NCBI GenBank assembly: GCA_023266715.1
Contig: JAHFPK010000212.1
Span: 1-5,206 of the forward strand
Direction of reading: 5' to 3'
Source of the DNA: Hyphomicrobiales bacterium
Lineage (GTDB): Bacteria > Pseudomonadota > Alphaproteobacteria > Rhizobiales > Aestuariivirgaceae
Length of the DNA stretch: 5,206 nucleotides
The notes beneath the pieces were generated by a model. It was given only the letters and a program-made list of their open reading frames with translations. It ran no database searches and was not told where the DNA came from. Within the stretch, counting starts at the first letter, position 1, and every line of letters starts with the position of its first letter. Both the position numbers and the translations under genes were made by a program. This document shows, one piece after another, positions 1 to 5,206 of this stretch.

Positions 1-1
1 T

Positions 2-640
2 GGAAGACGCACCTTTCTCGCAGCCGGGGCCGTAATAGCCGCACTTGGAGGTGCCGCAGTTTACCTCGCGAAGCCGTTCCGGGCGCGCCAGCTTACTGCG
101 GCAGAAAAACAGGCCTGCGGTCTCACCGTTGAAGCGGTGGATGGGCCCTATTTTGTTTCCGGCATGGTGGAATTGAAGGATAATGATCTCAATTTCACTA
201 AGCTGCCGGGCGATCCAATTGAAATCTCCGGCCATGTCTATGATGGCCTCGATGCTGCAAAGCCACTGGAAGGCGCCGCCGTAGAAATCTGGCATGCCGA
301 CAGCGATGGCAGCTATCATCCCAATGGCAATGGTCCCGCATCAAACTATAGACCGGAAGAAATTGCCCTGCGCGGCTTCGTTCTGACCGATGCCGAAGGC
401 CGGTATCGCTTCACTACCATCTATCCCGGCGAGTATTCAGGCCGCACCCGCCATATTCATTTCAAGATTCGTGGTCCAGGCAAACCTGAACTCACGACCC
501 AGCTCATCGTGCCGGCAAAACCGGGCGACACCCTGTCCTTCGATGACGATGATATTGCCGAAGGCCTGCCAAACTGCCAGTTACTGGTACTTGATGAAAC
601 CTCATCGCCAGCCAAAGCGACCTTTGATTTCAGGCTTTAA
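2..640 (+). CDS. Intradiol ring-cleavage dioxygenase, Tat-exported (5' end missing)
   Basis: Non-haem Fe(III) dioxygenase of the catechol 1,2-/protocatechuate 3,4-dioxygenase superfamily, which opens catecholic rings between the two hydroxyls. The reading frame is open from base 2, so the start lies outside the window; 212 residues are visible. An RRTFLA twin-arginine motif (residues 2-7) precedes a hydrophobic run to about residue 23, which suggests folded export by Tat or an N-terminal membrane anchor. The family block C-x-L-T then GPYF follows. All four expected iron ligands are present in visible numbering: Tyr105 (DGSY), Tyr145 (PGEY), and His151 and His153 (RHIHFK). A GTG at 137 could be called as a start but would cut off the signal and the conserved Cys segment, so I reject it. 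The substrate is unknown; no pca or cat genes are adjacent. It converges on the dipeptidase gene, sharing 4 bases at the stops. The family call is secure; the substrate is not. Confidence 0.9.
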   Translation, partial: GRRTFLAAGAVIAALGGAAVYLAKPFRARQLTAAEKQACGLTVEAVDGPYFVSGMVELKDNDLNFTKLPGDPIEISGHVYDGLDAAKPLEGAAVEIWHADSDGSYHPNGNGPASNYRPEEIALRGFVLTDAEGRYRFTTIYPGEYSGRTRHIHFKIRGPGKPELTTQLIVPAKPGDTLSFDDDDIAEGLPNCQLLVLDETSSPAKATFDFRL

Positions 641-1680
641 ACCCAGATCCGCTCCAAAACATTGAGCCAATTCTCATGGGCGATTTTGGCGATGAGCTTT
701 TCGCCGTATTGCCTGTCGTGAAGTGCAGCCAGCAAATTGGGCAGGCCCGCGGCATCCTTGATACCGTCAGGAATGCGCGCGCCATCAAAATCCGAGCCAA
801 GCGCAACACAGTTTTCACCCGCCACTTTAATCAGGTGATCAAGATGGCGCACCATGATGTCGAGCGCGGTATCGGTGCGCCAGCGCCCATCTTCGCGTAA
901 GAACCCAGTGGCAAAATTGAGACCCACCATGCCGCCGGTGTCACGGATGGCCTTGAGTTGATCATCGCTGAGGTTGCGTGAGGAAGGAGAAATGGCCAGC
1001 GCATTGGAATGCGTCGCCACCAATGGCGCCGTGCTGAGCCTTGCCACATCCCAAAATCCTTTCTCGTTTAAATGAGATAAATCAACGAGTAAATGCCGTT
1101 CGTTGCAGTATCGGATGAGGCTCTTGCCCGCCTCCGTCAAGCCTTCGCCCGTATCGCCCGTGGAGGGAAAACGAAATGGCACGCCATGGCCATAAATGTT
1201 GGGCCGGCTCCACACGGGTCCCATGGATCGCAAGCCAGCTTCATAGAGCACATCGAGGGCTTTGAAACCCTCGTCAATTGCTTCCGCCCCTTCGATATGA
1301 AAGATCGCGGTCATCACGCCTTTCGCCAGACAGTCCCGGATTTCAGCGACGGTCCGACAGACCTTGAATTTTCCTTTTGACTCCCGCTCGATACGAAATA
1401 GGAGAGAGGCCATTTCCAGGGTTTTTCGCAACGCGGTAGGTTGCGCGATTTGTACTGCGAGCGGTGGATTTACATCGTCATCATCGGGCAAGTCTTCATC
1501 ATCGGTGGGTGCAAAAATCGCAAAGAAGCCGCCAGCAAAACCGCCTTTTTTCATACGCGGTAGATCGAGATGGCCCAACCCATCGCCTTGCAGGAAGTCG
1601 GCCACAGGATCACACCCCGTCTTCATCCAGAGACGGAGCAGCACATCATTGTGGCCATCAAAGACCGGAATTGGGGGCAA
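637..1680 (-). CDS. Dipeptidase, peptidase family M19 (renal/membrane dipeptidase type)
   Basis: Zinc-dependent amidohydrolase-fold enzyme that hydrolyses dipeptides; some family members also act on D-residue dipeptides or beta-lactams. From the proposed TTG start it has 347 residues, normal for the family. The full binuclear zinc set is visible: His10 and Asp12 (DGHND), Glu130 (HIEGAEA), His203 (DLSHL) and His224 (THSN). Arg235 (SRNLSD) and Asp297 (GSDFDG) match the substrate-binding Arg and the active-site Asp. No signal peptide is seen, so it is probably cytoplasmic. The frame is open upstream to 1902, but those codons lie inside sodB and do not look like family sequence; homology begins right at PPIPVFDGHND. 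TTG at 1680, five bases after the sodB stop with AAGG about 10 bases upstream, is the best start. An Asp-rich loop (residues 60-69) is notable. It is likely co-transcribed with sodB. The exact substrate is not predictable. Confidence 0.93.
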   Translation of the reverse strand: MPPIPVFDGHNDVLLRLWMKTGCDPVADFLQGDGLGHLDLPRMKKGGFAGGFFAIFAPTDDEDLPDDDDVNPPLAVQIAQPTALRKTLEMASLLFRIERESKGKFKVCRTVAEIRDCLAKGVMTAIFHIEGAEAIDEGFKALDVLYEAGLRSMGPVWSRPNIYGHGVPFRFPSTGDTGEGLTEAGKSLIRYCNERHLLVDLSHLNEKGFWDVARLSTAPLVATHSNALAISPSSRNLSDDQLKAIRDTGGMVGLNFATGFLREDGRWRTDTALDIMVRHLDHLIKVAGENCVALGSDFDGARIPDGIKDAAGLPNLLAALHDRQYGEKLIAKIAHENWLNVLERIWV

Positions 1681-1685
1681 AATAA

Positions 1686-2285
1686 TTACGCCTTGGCGTG
1701 CATCGCCTCGACGTATTCCCAGTTCACCAGACTGTCGACAAAGGCTTCGAGATATTTCTGCCGCGCATTGCGATAGTCGATGTAATAGCTGTGCTCCCAA
1801 ACGTCGCAGCCGAGGATGGGCTTGGCTCCATGCATTAACGGGTTCTCGCCATTGGGAGTTTTCATGATGGCAAGCTTGCCATCCTTCACCGCGATCCAGC
1901 ACCAGCCGGAACCAAACTGAGTCATGCCGGCCTGAACAAAATCTGTCCGCATCTTGTCATAGCCGCCGAGATCGGAATCAACCGCCCTGGCAAGTTTGCC
2001 CGGCAATTTCTTGCCGCCGCCATTGGGCTTCATCCAGTTCCAGAAGTGGTTGTGGTTGTAGTGCTGGCCCACATTGTTGATGAGGCCCGCCGCCTTGTCG
2101 GCAAAGGCCACCTTGCAGATGTCTTCAATGGAAGCGGAGGCGAGGGGTGAATCTTTCAACAAATTATTGCCGTTGGTCACATAGGCCATGTGATGCTTGT
2201 CGTGATGAAACTCCAGAGTTTCCTTCGACATGAAAGGGCCAAGCGCATCGTAGGCATAGGGCAGGGCGGGGAGTTCGAGGGCCAT
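1686..2285 (-). CDS. sodB: Superoxide dismutase, iron type
   Basis: Converts superoxide to O2 and H2O2 in the cytoplasm; no export signal is present. The 199-residue length is typical of bacterial Fe/Mn SODs. Metal ligands are His27 (in FHHDKHH), His78 (YNH), Asp161 and His165 (CDVWEHSYYIDY). The second-sphere Gln is at residue 74 (NNVGQHYNH), and Gly146 sits where Mn enzymes carry their Gln (PNGENPL), which points to an Fe-type or cambialistic enzyme. The ATG at 2285 is chosen because GGAG lies 6 bases upstream (2292-2295) and MALELPALPY matches the usual N-terminus. An ATG at 2297 overlaps this Shine-Dalgarno sequence, and the frame open to 2678 runs antisense through the cupin gene. It is the first gene of a probable operon with the dipeptidase. 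A promoter and palindrome lie just upstream. The family is certain; the metal preference is inferred from residues. Confidence 0.96.
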   Translation of the reverse strand: MALELPALPYAYDALGPFMSKETLEFHHDKHHMAYVTNGNNLLKDSPLASASIEDICKVAFADKAAGLINNVGQHYNHNHFWNWMKPNGGGKKLPGKLARAVDSDLGGYDKMRTDFVQAGMTQFGSGWCWIAVKDGKLAIMKTPNGENPLMHGAKPILGCDVWEHSYYIDYRNARQKYLEAFVDSLVNWEYVEAMHAKA

Positions 2286-2302
2286 GTTTTTCTCCATTGT
2301 TT

Positions 2303-2315
2303 GATAAGTCTTATC
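2303..2315. promoter_or_regulatory. Perfect 13-base palindrome, candidate operator of sodB
   Basis: GATAAG-T-CTTATC is an exact inverted repeat with 6-base arms and a single central T, 18 bases upstream of the sodB ATG. It overlaps the proposed sodB -10 hexamer (2312-2317) and the expected transcription start near 2305, which is a classic position for a repressor. The palindrome is seen directly; the role as an operator is inferred. The binding protein is unknown, and the site does not clearly match a Fur, Irr or RirA consensus that I could name with confidence. Confidence 0.4.
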
Positions 2316-2340
2316 TAGTCGCTTAGCTTGGAACGCGCAA
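2312..2340 (-). promoter_or_regulatory. Probable sigma-70 promoter of sodB-dipeptidase
   Basis: On the minus strand, TTGCGC (2340-2335) and TAGATA (2317-2312) are separated by exactly 17 bases. Transcription would start near 2305 and give a leader of about 20 bases containing the GGAG ribosome site. The hexamers are imperfect, so this is a pattern-based proposal. Confidence 0.4.
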
Positions 2341-2356
2341 GGAATGAGGCTAGGCT
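2328..2356 (+). promoter_or_regulatory. Possible promoter of the cupin gene
   Basis: TTGGAA (2328-2333) and TAGGCT (2351-2356) are separated by 17 bases on the plus strand. A start near 2363 would leave a very short leader beginning at the ribosome site GAGGTGA (2364-2370). Its -35 region overlaps the sodB -35 region on the other strand, so the two divergent promoters would compete. The match to consensus is weak. Confidence 0.25.
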
Positions 2357-2373
2357 TTGGATAGAGGTGACCC

Positions 2374-3108
2374 ATGCCAAAACCCGAGATCATCCGGATT
2401 GATGCCAATGCCAAGCTGGAGCAATGGCCGGATTTTCCCGAGACTGAAATATCTTCAGGTGACCGGGGCAGTCGCGGCCATTTGTGGGTCGATGAACCAA
2501 AGCATGGATTGAAAGTGGGGTTATGGGAAGCGGAGGCCAACCTTGGCCGCTGGATGAAGTGGCCAATGCACGAATTCATGGTCGTGCTCGAAGGCGAGGT
2601 GGTCATGATCGAGGAAGACCGCGAAACCGTGGTTAGCGCCGGGGAGAGTTTCTTTATCCCCAAGGGCCGGCGTTGCATTTGGAACCAGGCCGGCTACTTC
2701 AAGAAGCTTATGATGCTCTTCGACGATCCGGCGGGCAACAGCGCTAAGCCAATTTTCAAGATCGATCCCGACGTGAAGCTGCAACCCTCAACGCCACCCT
2801 CGGCAGATATTTTGTATTCGCCGGTGCCAACTCAAAACACCCACGAGTATTTCGAGAATAAGACGGGTGAATTCACTGTGGGCGTATGGGACACGACTGG
2901 CTATTACCGCAAACTCATTGACTTTCCGCGCTACGAGCTAATGCATTTACTGAAAGGTTCCGTCACTTTCACCGACGATAAGGGAGGAACACAAACCTTC
3001 CGCGCTGGCGATACATTCTTTGTACCGCTGGGCACCCCAAATTCCTGGAAGTCAGAAGGCTATTTACGGAAGATCTACTGCATCTTTCAACTCAAGAATG
3101 CGGCCTAA
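2374..3108 (+). CDS. Two-domain cupin protein (Cupin_3/DUF861-like bicupin)
   Basis: The 244 residues form two tandem cupin barrels: one at about residues 45-117 and one at about 168-240. Each carries the second cupin motif ending P-x-G followed by a Trp: AGESFFIPKGRRCIW (89-103) and AGDTFFVPLGTPNSW (211-225). The P-x-G then Trp pattern resembles the Cupin_3 family that includes the ureidoglycine aminohydrolase and EutQ-like folds. The first cupin motif is HEFMVVLEGEV (66-76) in domain 1 and YELMHLLKGSV (187-197) in domain 2. The usual second-motif His is missing from both, so the metal site looks incomplete or non-canonical. There is no signal peptide. The ATG at 2374 has a good ribosome site, GAGG at 2364-2367. 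It is divergent from sodB and convergent with the GNAT gene, overlapping its stop by 4 bases. The fold is clear, but the substrate or ligand is unknown; it could be an enzyme or a small-molecule sensor. Confidence 0.88.
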   Translation: MPKPEIIRIDANAKLEQWPDFPETEISSGDRGSRGHLWVDEPKHGLKVGLWEAEANLGRWMKWPMHEFMVVLEGEVVMIEEDRETVVSAGESFFIPKGRRCIWNQAGYFKKLMMLFDDPAGNSAKPIFKIDPDVKLQPSTPPSADILYSPVPTQNTHEYFENKTGEFTVGVWDTTGYYRKLIDFPRYELMHLLKGSVTFTDDKGGTQTFRAGDTFFVPLGTPNSWKSEGYLRKIYCIFQLKNAA

Positions 3109-3566
3109 CCCAGCTTCTTCTCCATGAAAATGCTGAACGGGTCATCGGACGGGTAATCACCGAAGGCACCACAGTCCGTGTAGCCAATCGCCCGGTAAAG
3201 CCCCAACGCCTCCGGCTGGGATATGCCCGTTTCAAGCCTTGAAATATTGCGGCCCTCACGCAGCATTTCCGCCTCGATATGCGCCATGATCTTGCGCCCC
3301 AAACCGAGCCCCCGCGATTTCGGATGCACATAGACGCGCTTCACTTCTGCATAATTATCGTAAAGCCAGAACCCGCCGCAACCCAGAATCACGCCGTCCA
3401 CCGCCACCGAATAAAACCGCATCTCAGGCTGCGCCATGGTTTCAAGATCAAGCTGGTAATTGCTCTCGGCCGGATAAAGCATGTTCTGATAGGCATCGAG
3501 CTCTTCAATGAGCTGCCGCACCGGGCCCACCCGAGGATCGACTCTCTGAATGACAATCTCAACCAT
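3105..3566 (-). CDS. GNAT-family N-acetyltransferase
   Basis: The 153 residues contain one GNAT domain, which transfers an acetyl group from acetyl-CoA to an amine. Motif A is visible as VKRVYVHPKSRGLGLGRKIM (75-94), with the pyrophosphate-binding RGLGLG loop at 85-90. Motif B follows as LETGISQPEALGLYRAIGY (111-129), with the common final Tyr. The acceptor substrate cannot be read from the sequence; a small molecule or a protein lysine or N-terminus are all possible. The ATG at 3566 overlaps the gcdH stop as TGATG (3568-3564), and a GTG at 3569 in the same frame would give a 4-base overlap instead. No strong Shine-Dalgarno is seen, so translation probably depends on coupling to gcdH. Its 3' end overlaps the convergent cupin gene by 4 bases. 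The family is sure; the function is not. Confidence 0.9.
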   Translation of the reverse strand: MVEIVIQRVDPRVGPVRQLIEELDAYQNMLYPAESNYQLDLETMAQPEMRFYSVAVDGVILGCGGFWLYDNYAEVKRVYVHPKSRGLGLGRKIMAHIEAEMLREGRNISRLETGISQPEALGLYRAIGYTDCGAFGDYPSDDPFSIFMEKKLG

Positions 3567-4741
3567 CACTGAAACGCCTGCAGGCCGGTCTGCGCCCGGC
3601 CCAGAATGAGCGCGTGAACATCATGGGTGCCCTCATAGGTGTTTACCGTTTCGAGATTCACCATGTGGCGGATCACATGATACTCATCGGAAATACCGTT
3701 GCCGCCATGCATGTCGCGCGCCGCCCGCGCAATGTCCAAGGCCTTGCCGCAATTATTTCGCTTCATCAGCGATATGGCAGGCGGTGCAGCGTTTCCTCTC
3801 TCCAGCGCTCGTCCCAAAGCCAAAGCACCCTGCGTTCCCAATGCAATTTCCGTTTGCATGTCAGCCAGTTTTTTCTGGACGAGCTGATTGGCCGCCAGCG
3901 GCTTGCCGAATTGCTTGCGGTCCAGCGTGTAGGTTCGCGCCCGGTGCCAGCAATCCTCAGCCGCGCCCATAACGCCCCAGGCAATACCATAGCGTGCCTT
4001 GTTCAAACAGCCGAAAGGTCCAGCAAGTCCGGAGGCCTTGGGCAGCAGTGAATCTTCCGGCAATTCAACATTCTCAAGAACGATTTCACCGGTGACTGAC
4101 GCGCGCAAAGAAACCTTGCCTTCAATAATAGGTGTTGAAAATCCCTTCGTGCCACGCTCAACCAGAAAGCCACGAATACCCTCATCATCAAGCTTGGCCC
4201 AGACCACGGCCAAATCGGCGATGGGTGAATTGGTGATCCACATCTTGGAGCCATTCAGCAAAAAGCCGCCTTGCACCCGCTTGGCCCGTGTTTTCATGCC
4301 TCCGGGATCGGAGCCCGCATCGGGTTCCGTCAGGCCAAAGCAGCCGACGATCTCACCCGTGGCCAACCGCGGCAGATATTTCTTGCACTGGGCTTCGGTG
4401 CCGTAAGCTTCGATCGGGTGCATCACGAGGGAGTTCTGCACACTCATGGCCGAACGATAACCGGAATCGATCCGCTCAACTTCCCGTGCCACCAGCCCGT
4501 AAGCCACATAGCCAAGCCCGGAGCCGCCATATTTTTCGGACGTCATCACGCCGAGAAAGCCCATCTCGCCAAGCTCGTTCATGATGGCGCGGTCAAATTT
4601 CTCTTCCCGGAAAGCCTGCTTCACCCGCGGCGCCAGCTTGTCATTGCAAAAGGCGCGCGCCGAATCCCGGATCATGCGCTCGTCCTCGGTCAGCTGGCTT
4701 TCCAGATCGAGCGGGTCTTCCCAGTTGAATTCGGCAGGCAT
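3566..4741 (-). CDS. gcdH: Glutaryl-CoA dehydrogenase (decarboxylating)
   Basis: Acyl-CoA dehydrogenase that oxidises and decarboxylates glutaryl-CoA to crotonyl-CoA, passing electrons from FAD to electron-transfer flavoprotein; it serves lysine, hydroxylysine and tryptophan breakdown. The 391 residues are full length for the bacterial, non-mitochondrial form. The catalytic base is Glu370 in NTYEGTHD. Residues tied to glutaryl recognition and decarboxylation in the human enzyme are retained: Glu89, Arg96 and Ser97 (GYRSAMSVQ), Thr170 (WITNSP) and Tyr369. The flavin-domain block GCFGLTEPDAGSDP (133-146) and the C-terminal blocks KRNNCGKALDIAR and GGNGISDEYHVIRH are near-diagnostic for GCDH against other acyl-CoA dehydrogenases. 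The ATG at 4741 gives the expected N-terminus; GGAG lies 10 bases upstream. A promoter with a perfect TTGACA precedes it. The GNAT gene follows with overlapping stop and start codons. Confidence 0.97.
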   Translation of the reverse strand: MPAEFNWEDPLDLESQLTEDERMIRDSARAFCNDKLAPRVKQAFREEKFDRAIMNELGEMGFLGVMTSEKYGGSGLGYVAYGLVAREVERIDSGYRSAMSVQNSLVMHPIEAYGTEAQCKKYLPRLATGEIVGCFGLTEPDAGSDPGGMKTRAKRVQGGFLLNGSKMWITNSPIADLAVVWAKLDDEGIRGFLVERGTKGFSTPIIEGKVSLRASVTGEIVLENVELPEDSLLPKASGLAGPFGCLNKARYGIAWGVMGAAEDCWHRARTYTLDRKQFGKPLAANQLVQKKLADMQTEIALGTQGALALGRALERGNAAPPAISLMKRNNCGKALDIARAARDMHGGNGISDEYHVIRHMVNLETVNTYEGTHDVHALILGRAQTGLQAFQ

Positions 4742-4768
4742 ATTCCAAGGTCTCCAGGTTGCTTCCCC

Positions 4769-4798
4769 TTAAGAACCCGTTTCAGGCAAAATTGTCAA
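4769..4798 (-). promoter_or_regulatory. Probable promoter of gcdH-GNAT
   Basis: On the minus strand a perfect TTGACA -35 hexamer (4798-4793) is followed after 18 bases by TCTTAA (4774-4769), a weaker -10. Transcription would start near 4762, about 20 bases before the gcdH ATG. This supports gcdH having its own promoter instead of relying on read-through from the isochorismatase-like gene 102 bases upstream. Confidence 0.4.
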
Positions 4799-4814
4799 AT
4801 CATCGGCCCATGCA

Positions 4815-4830
4815 TTTTCGCCGGAATGAC
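4815..4830. repeat. Possible half-unit of a dispersed palindromic repeat
   Basis: On the minus strand the sequence reads GTCATTCCGGCGAAAA. It resembles the left arm of the TCATTCCGGCGAAAGCCGGAATGA-type palindromic repeats that I recall from intergenic regions of alphaproteobacterial genomes. The matching right arm is not found here: only AATG remains. It lies directly after the isochorismatase-like gene. With one partial copy in view, this may be chance. Confidence 0.2.
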
Positions 4831-4843
4831 AATAAAGCGGGAA

Positions 4844-5206
4844 CTACTTGATAAGCGCGGAGAGCGCCTTGAACTCAGGCGTCCCCGCCATACCCAGCAA
4901 TTCGAAAACCGCCATTTCCGTGTTGACCACCGCAACGCCCGATTGCCCCATGCGGGCAAGCGCCAGTGACACCGAAGCCTCGGCCCGCGAAGATATCGCG
5001 TCCGCCACCACGAACACCCCAAATCCGGCCTGGGCCATATCGATTGCCGTTTGTGCCACGCAGACATGGGCTTCAATCCCAGCAATGATCACCTGTGGAC
5101 GGCCGCCATCATGCTGCGCGGTGAAATGCTTTCTCAGGGCCTCATCACGCCAGCAGGAGAATGATGCCTTCTCGAAGACCGGCGCATTGCCAATGTCTTG
5201 AATCAA
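4844..5206 (-). CDS. Isochorismatase-family cysteine hydrolase (N-terminal part missing)
   Basis: C-terminal 120 residues of a cysteine hydrolase in the isochorismatase/nicotinamidase superfamily, whose members are usually about 180-200 residues. The TTG at 5206 is an internal Leu codon, not a start: the frame runs off the window edge in the middle of the fold. The visible part has the catalytic Lys13 (FEKASFS) and the nucleophile Cys49 in GIEAHVCVAQTA. The following stretch GFGVFVVADAISSR, the nearby ALARM helix and the strand VAVVNTEMAVFELL match the end of the Rossmann-like domain. The third catalytic residue, an Asp near the N-terminus, would be outside the window. The HVCV context resembles the general hydrolase group more than a dedicated nicotinamidase or isochorismatase, so the substrate is open. 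It lies upstream of gcdH on the same strand, 102 bases away. Confidence 0.9.
   Translation of the reverse strand: MIQDIGNAPVFEKASFSCWRDEALRKHFTAQHDGGRPQVIIAGIEAHVCVAQTAIDMAQAGFGVFVVADAISSRAEASVSLALARMGQSGVAVVNTEMAVFELLGMAGTPEFKALSALIK

Noticed and set aside
137..139. GTG as the start of the dioxygenase
   Set aside because: The frame stays open to base 2 and encodes a Tat motif and the conserved C-x-L-T segment, so the GTG is an internal Val codon.
1364..1867. Plus-strand open frame of 167 codons
   Set aside because: It lies antisense across the dipeptidase start and sodB end, both of which have complete active sites; the product is Ser/Arg-rich shadow sequence.
1681..1902. N-terminal extension of the dipeptidase frame upstream of 1680
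   Set aside because: These codons overlap sodB in another frame and do not resemble the family; homology starts at PPIPVFDGHND.
2286..2678. N-terminal extension of the sodB frame to 2678
   Set aside because: It reads antisense through the cupin gene and gives low-complexity Ser/Pro/Arg sequence; the ATG at 2285 has a proper ribosome site and the family N-terminus.
4815..4830. Rho-independent terminator after the isochorismatase-like gene
   Set aside because: On the minus-strand transcript only a 4-base stem can form and no U-tract follows.
4271..4969. Long plus-strand open frame of 232 codons
   Set aside because: It is antisense to gcdH, runs through the gcdH promoter region, and its translation is rich in Arg, His and Pro with no recognisable domain.

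Overview
This window looks like part of an alphaproteobacterial chromosome, perhaps from the Rhizobiales/Hyphomicrobiales or a relative. The reasons are the moderately GC-rich coding sequence, the form of the Fe-type superoxide dismutase (HHDKHH and CDVWEHSYYIDY blocks), a Tat-exported intradiol dioxygenase, and the very tight gene packing. The lineage is an inference from gene style; there is no rRNA or other phylogenetic marker here. I see no mobile element, CRISPR array, tRNA or rRNA.

Layout, left to right. (1) 2-640, plus strand: 3' part of an intradiol ring-cleavage dioxygenase with a Tat-type signal, truncated by the window edge. (2) 637-1680 and 1686-2285, minus strand: an apparent two-gene operon, sodB (Fe superoxide dismutase) followed after 5 bases by an M19/renal-dipeptidase-family enzyme that seems to start at TTG. 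(3) 2286-2373: an 88-base divergent promoter region with a perfect 13-base palindrome over the likely sodB -10 element. (4) 2374-3108, plus strand: a two-domain cupin protein. (5) 3105-3566 and 3566-4741, minus strand: gcdH (glutaryl-CoA dehydrogenase) followed by a GNAT acetyltransferase whose start overlaps the gcdH stop. (6) 4844-5206, minus strand: C-terminal part of an isochorismatase-family hydrolase, truncated by the window edge.

The genes are mostly metabolic and not one pathway. gcdH gives the oxidative decarboxylation step from glutaryl-CoA to crotonyl-CoA (lysine/tryptophan catabolism), and the dioxygenase belongs to a family that opens catecholic rings. SodB detoxifies superoxide in the cytoplasm. 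The cupin, the GNAT and the isochorismatase-like protein have recognisable folds but unknown substrates. Both convergent gene pairs share four bases of overlapping stop codons (637-640 and 3105-3108), so neither junction has room for an intergenic terminator.

I did not find a convincing undescribed system. The items most worth a second look are the sodB operator-like palindrome, the sodB-dipeptidase and gcdH-GNAT couplings, the exported dioxygenase, and the bicupin with an incomplete metal site.
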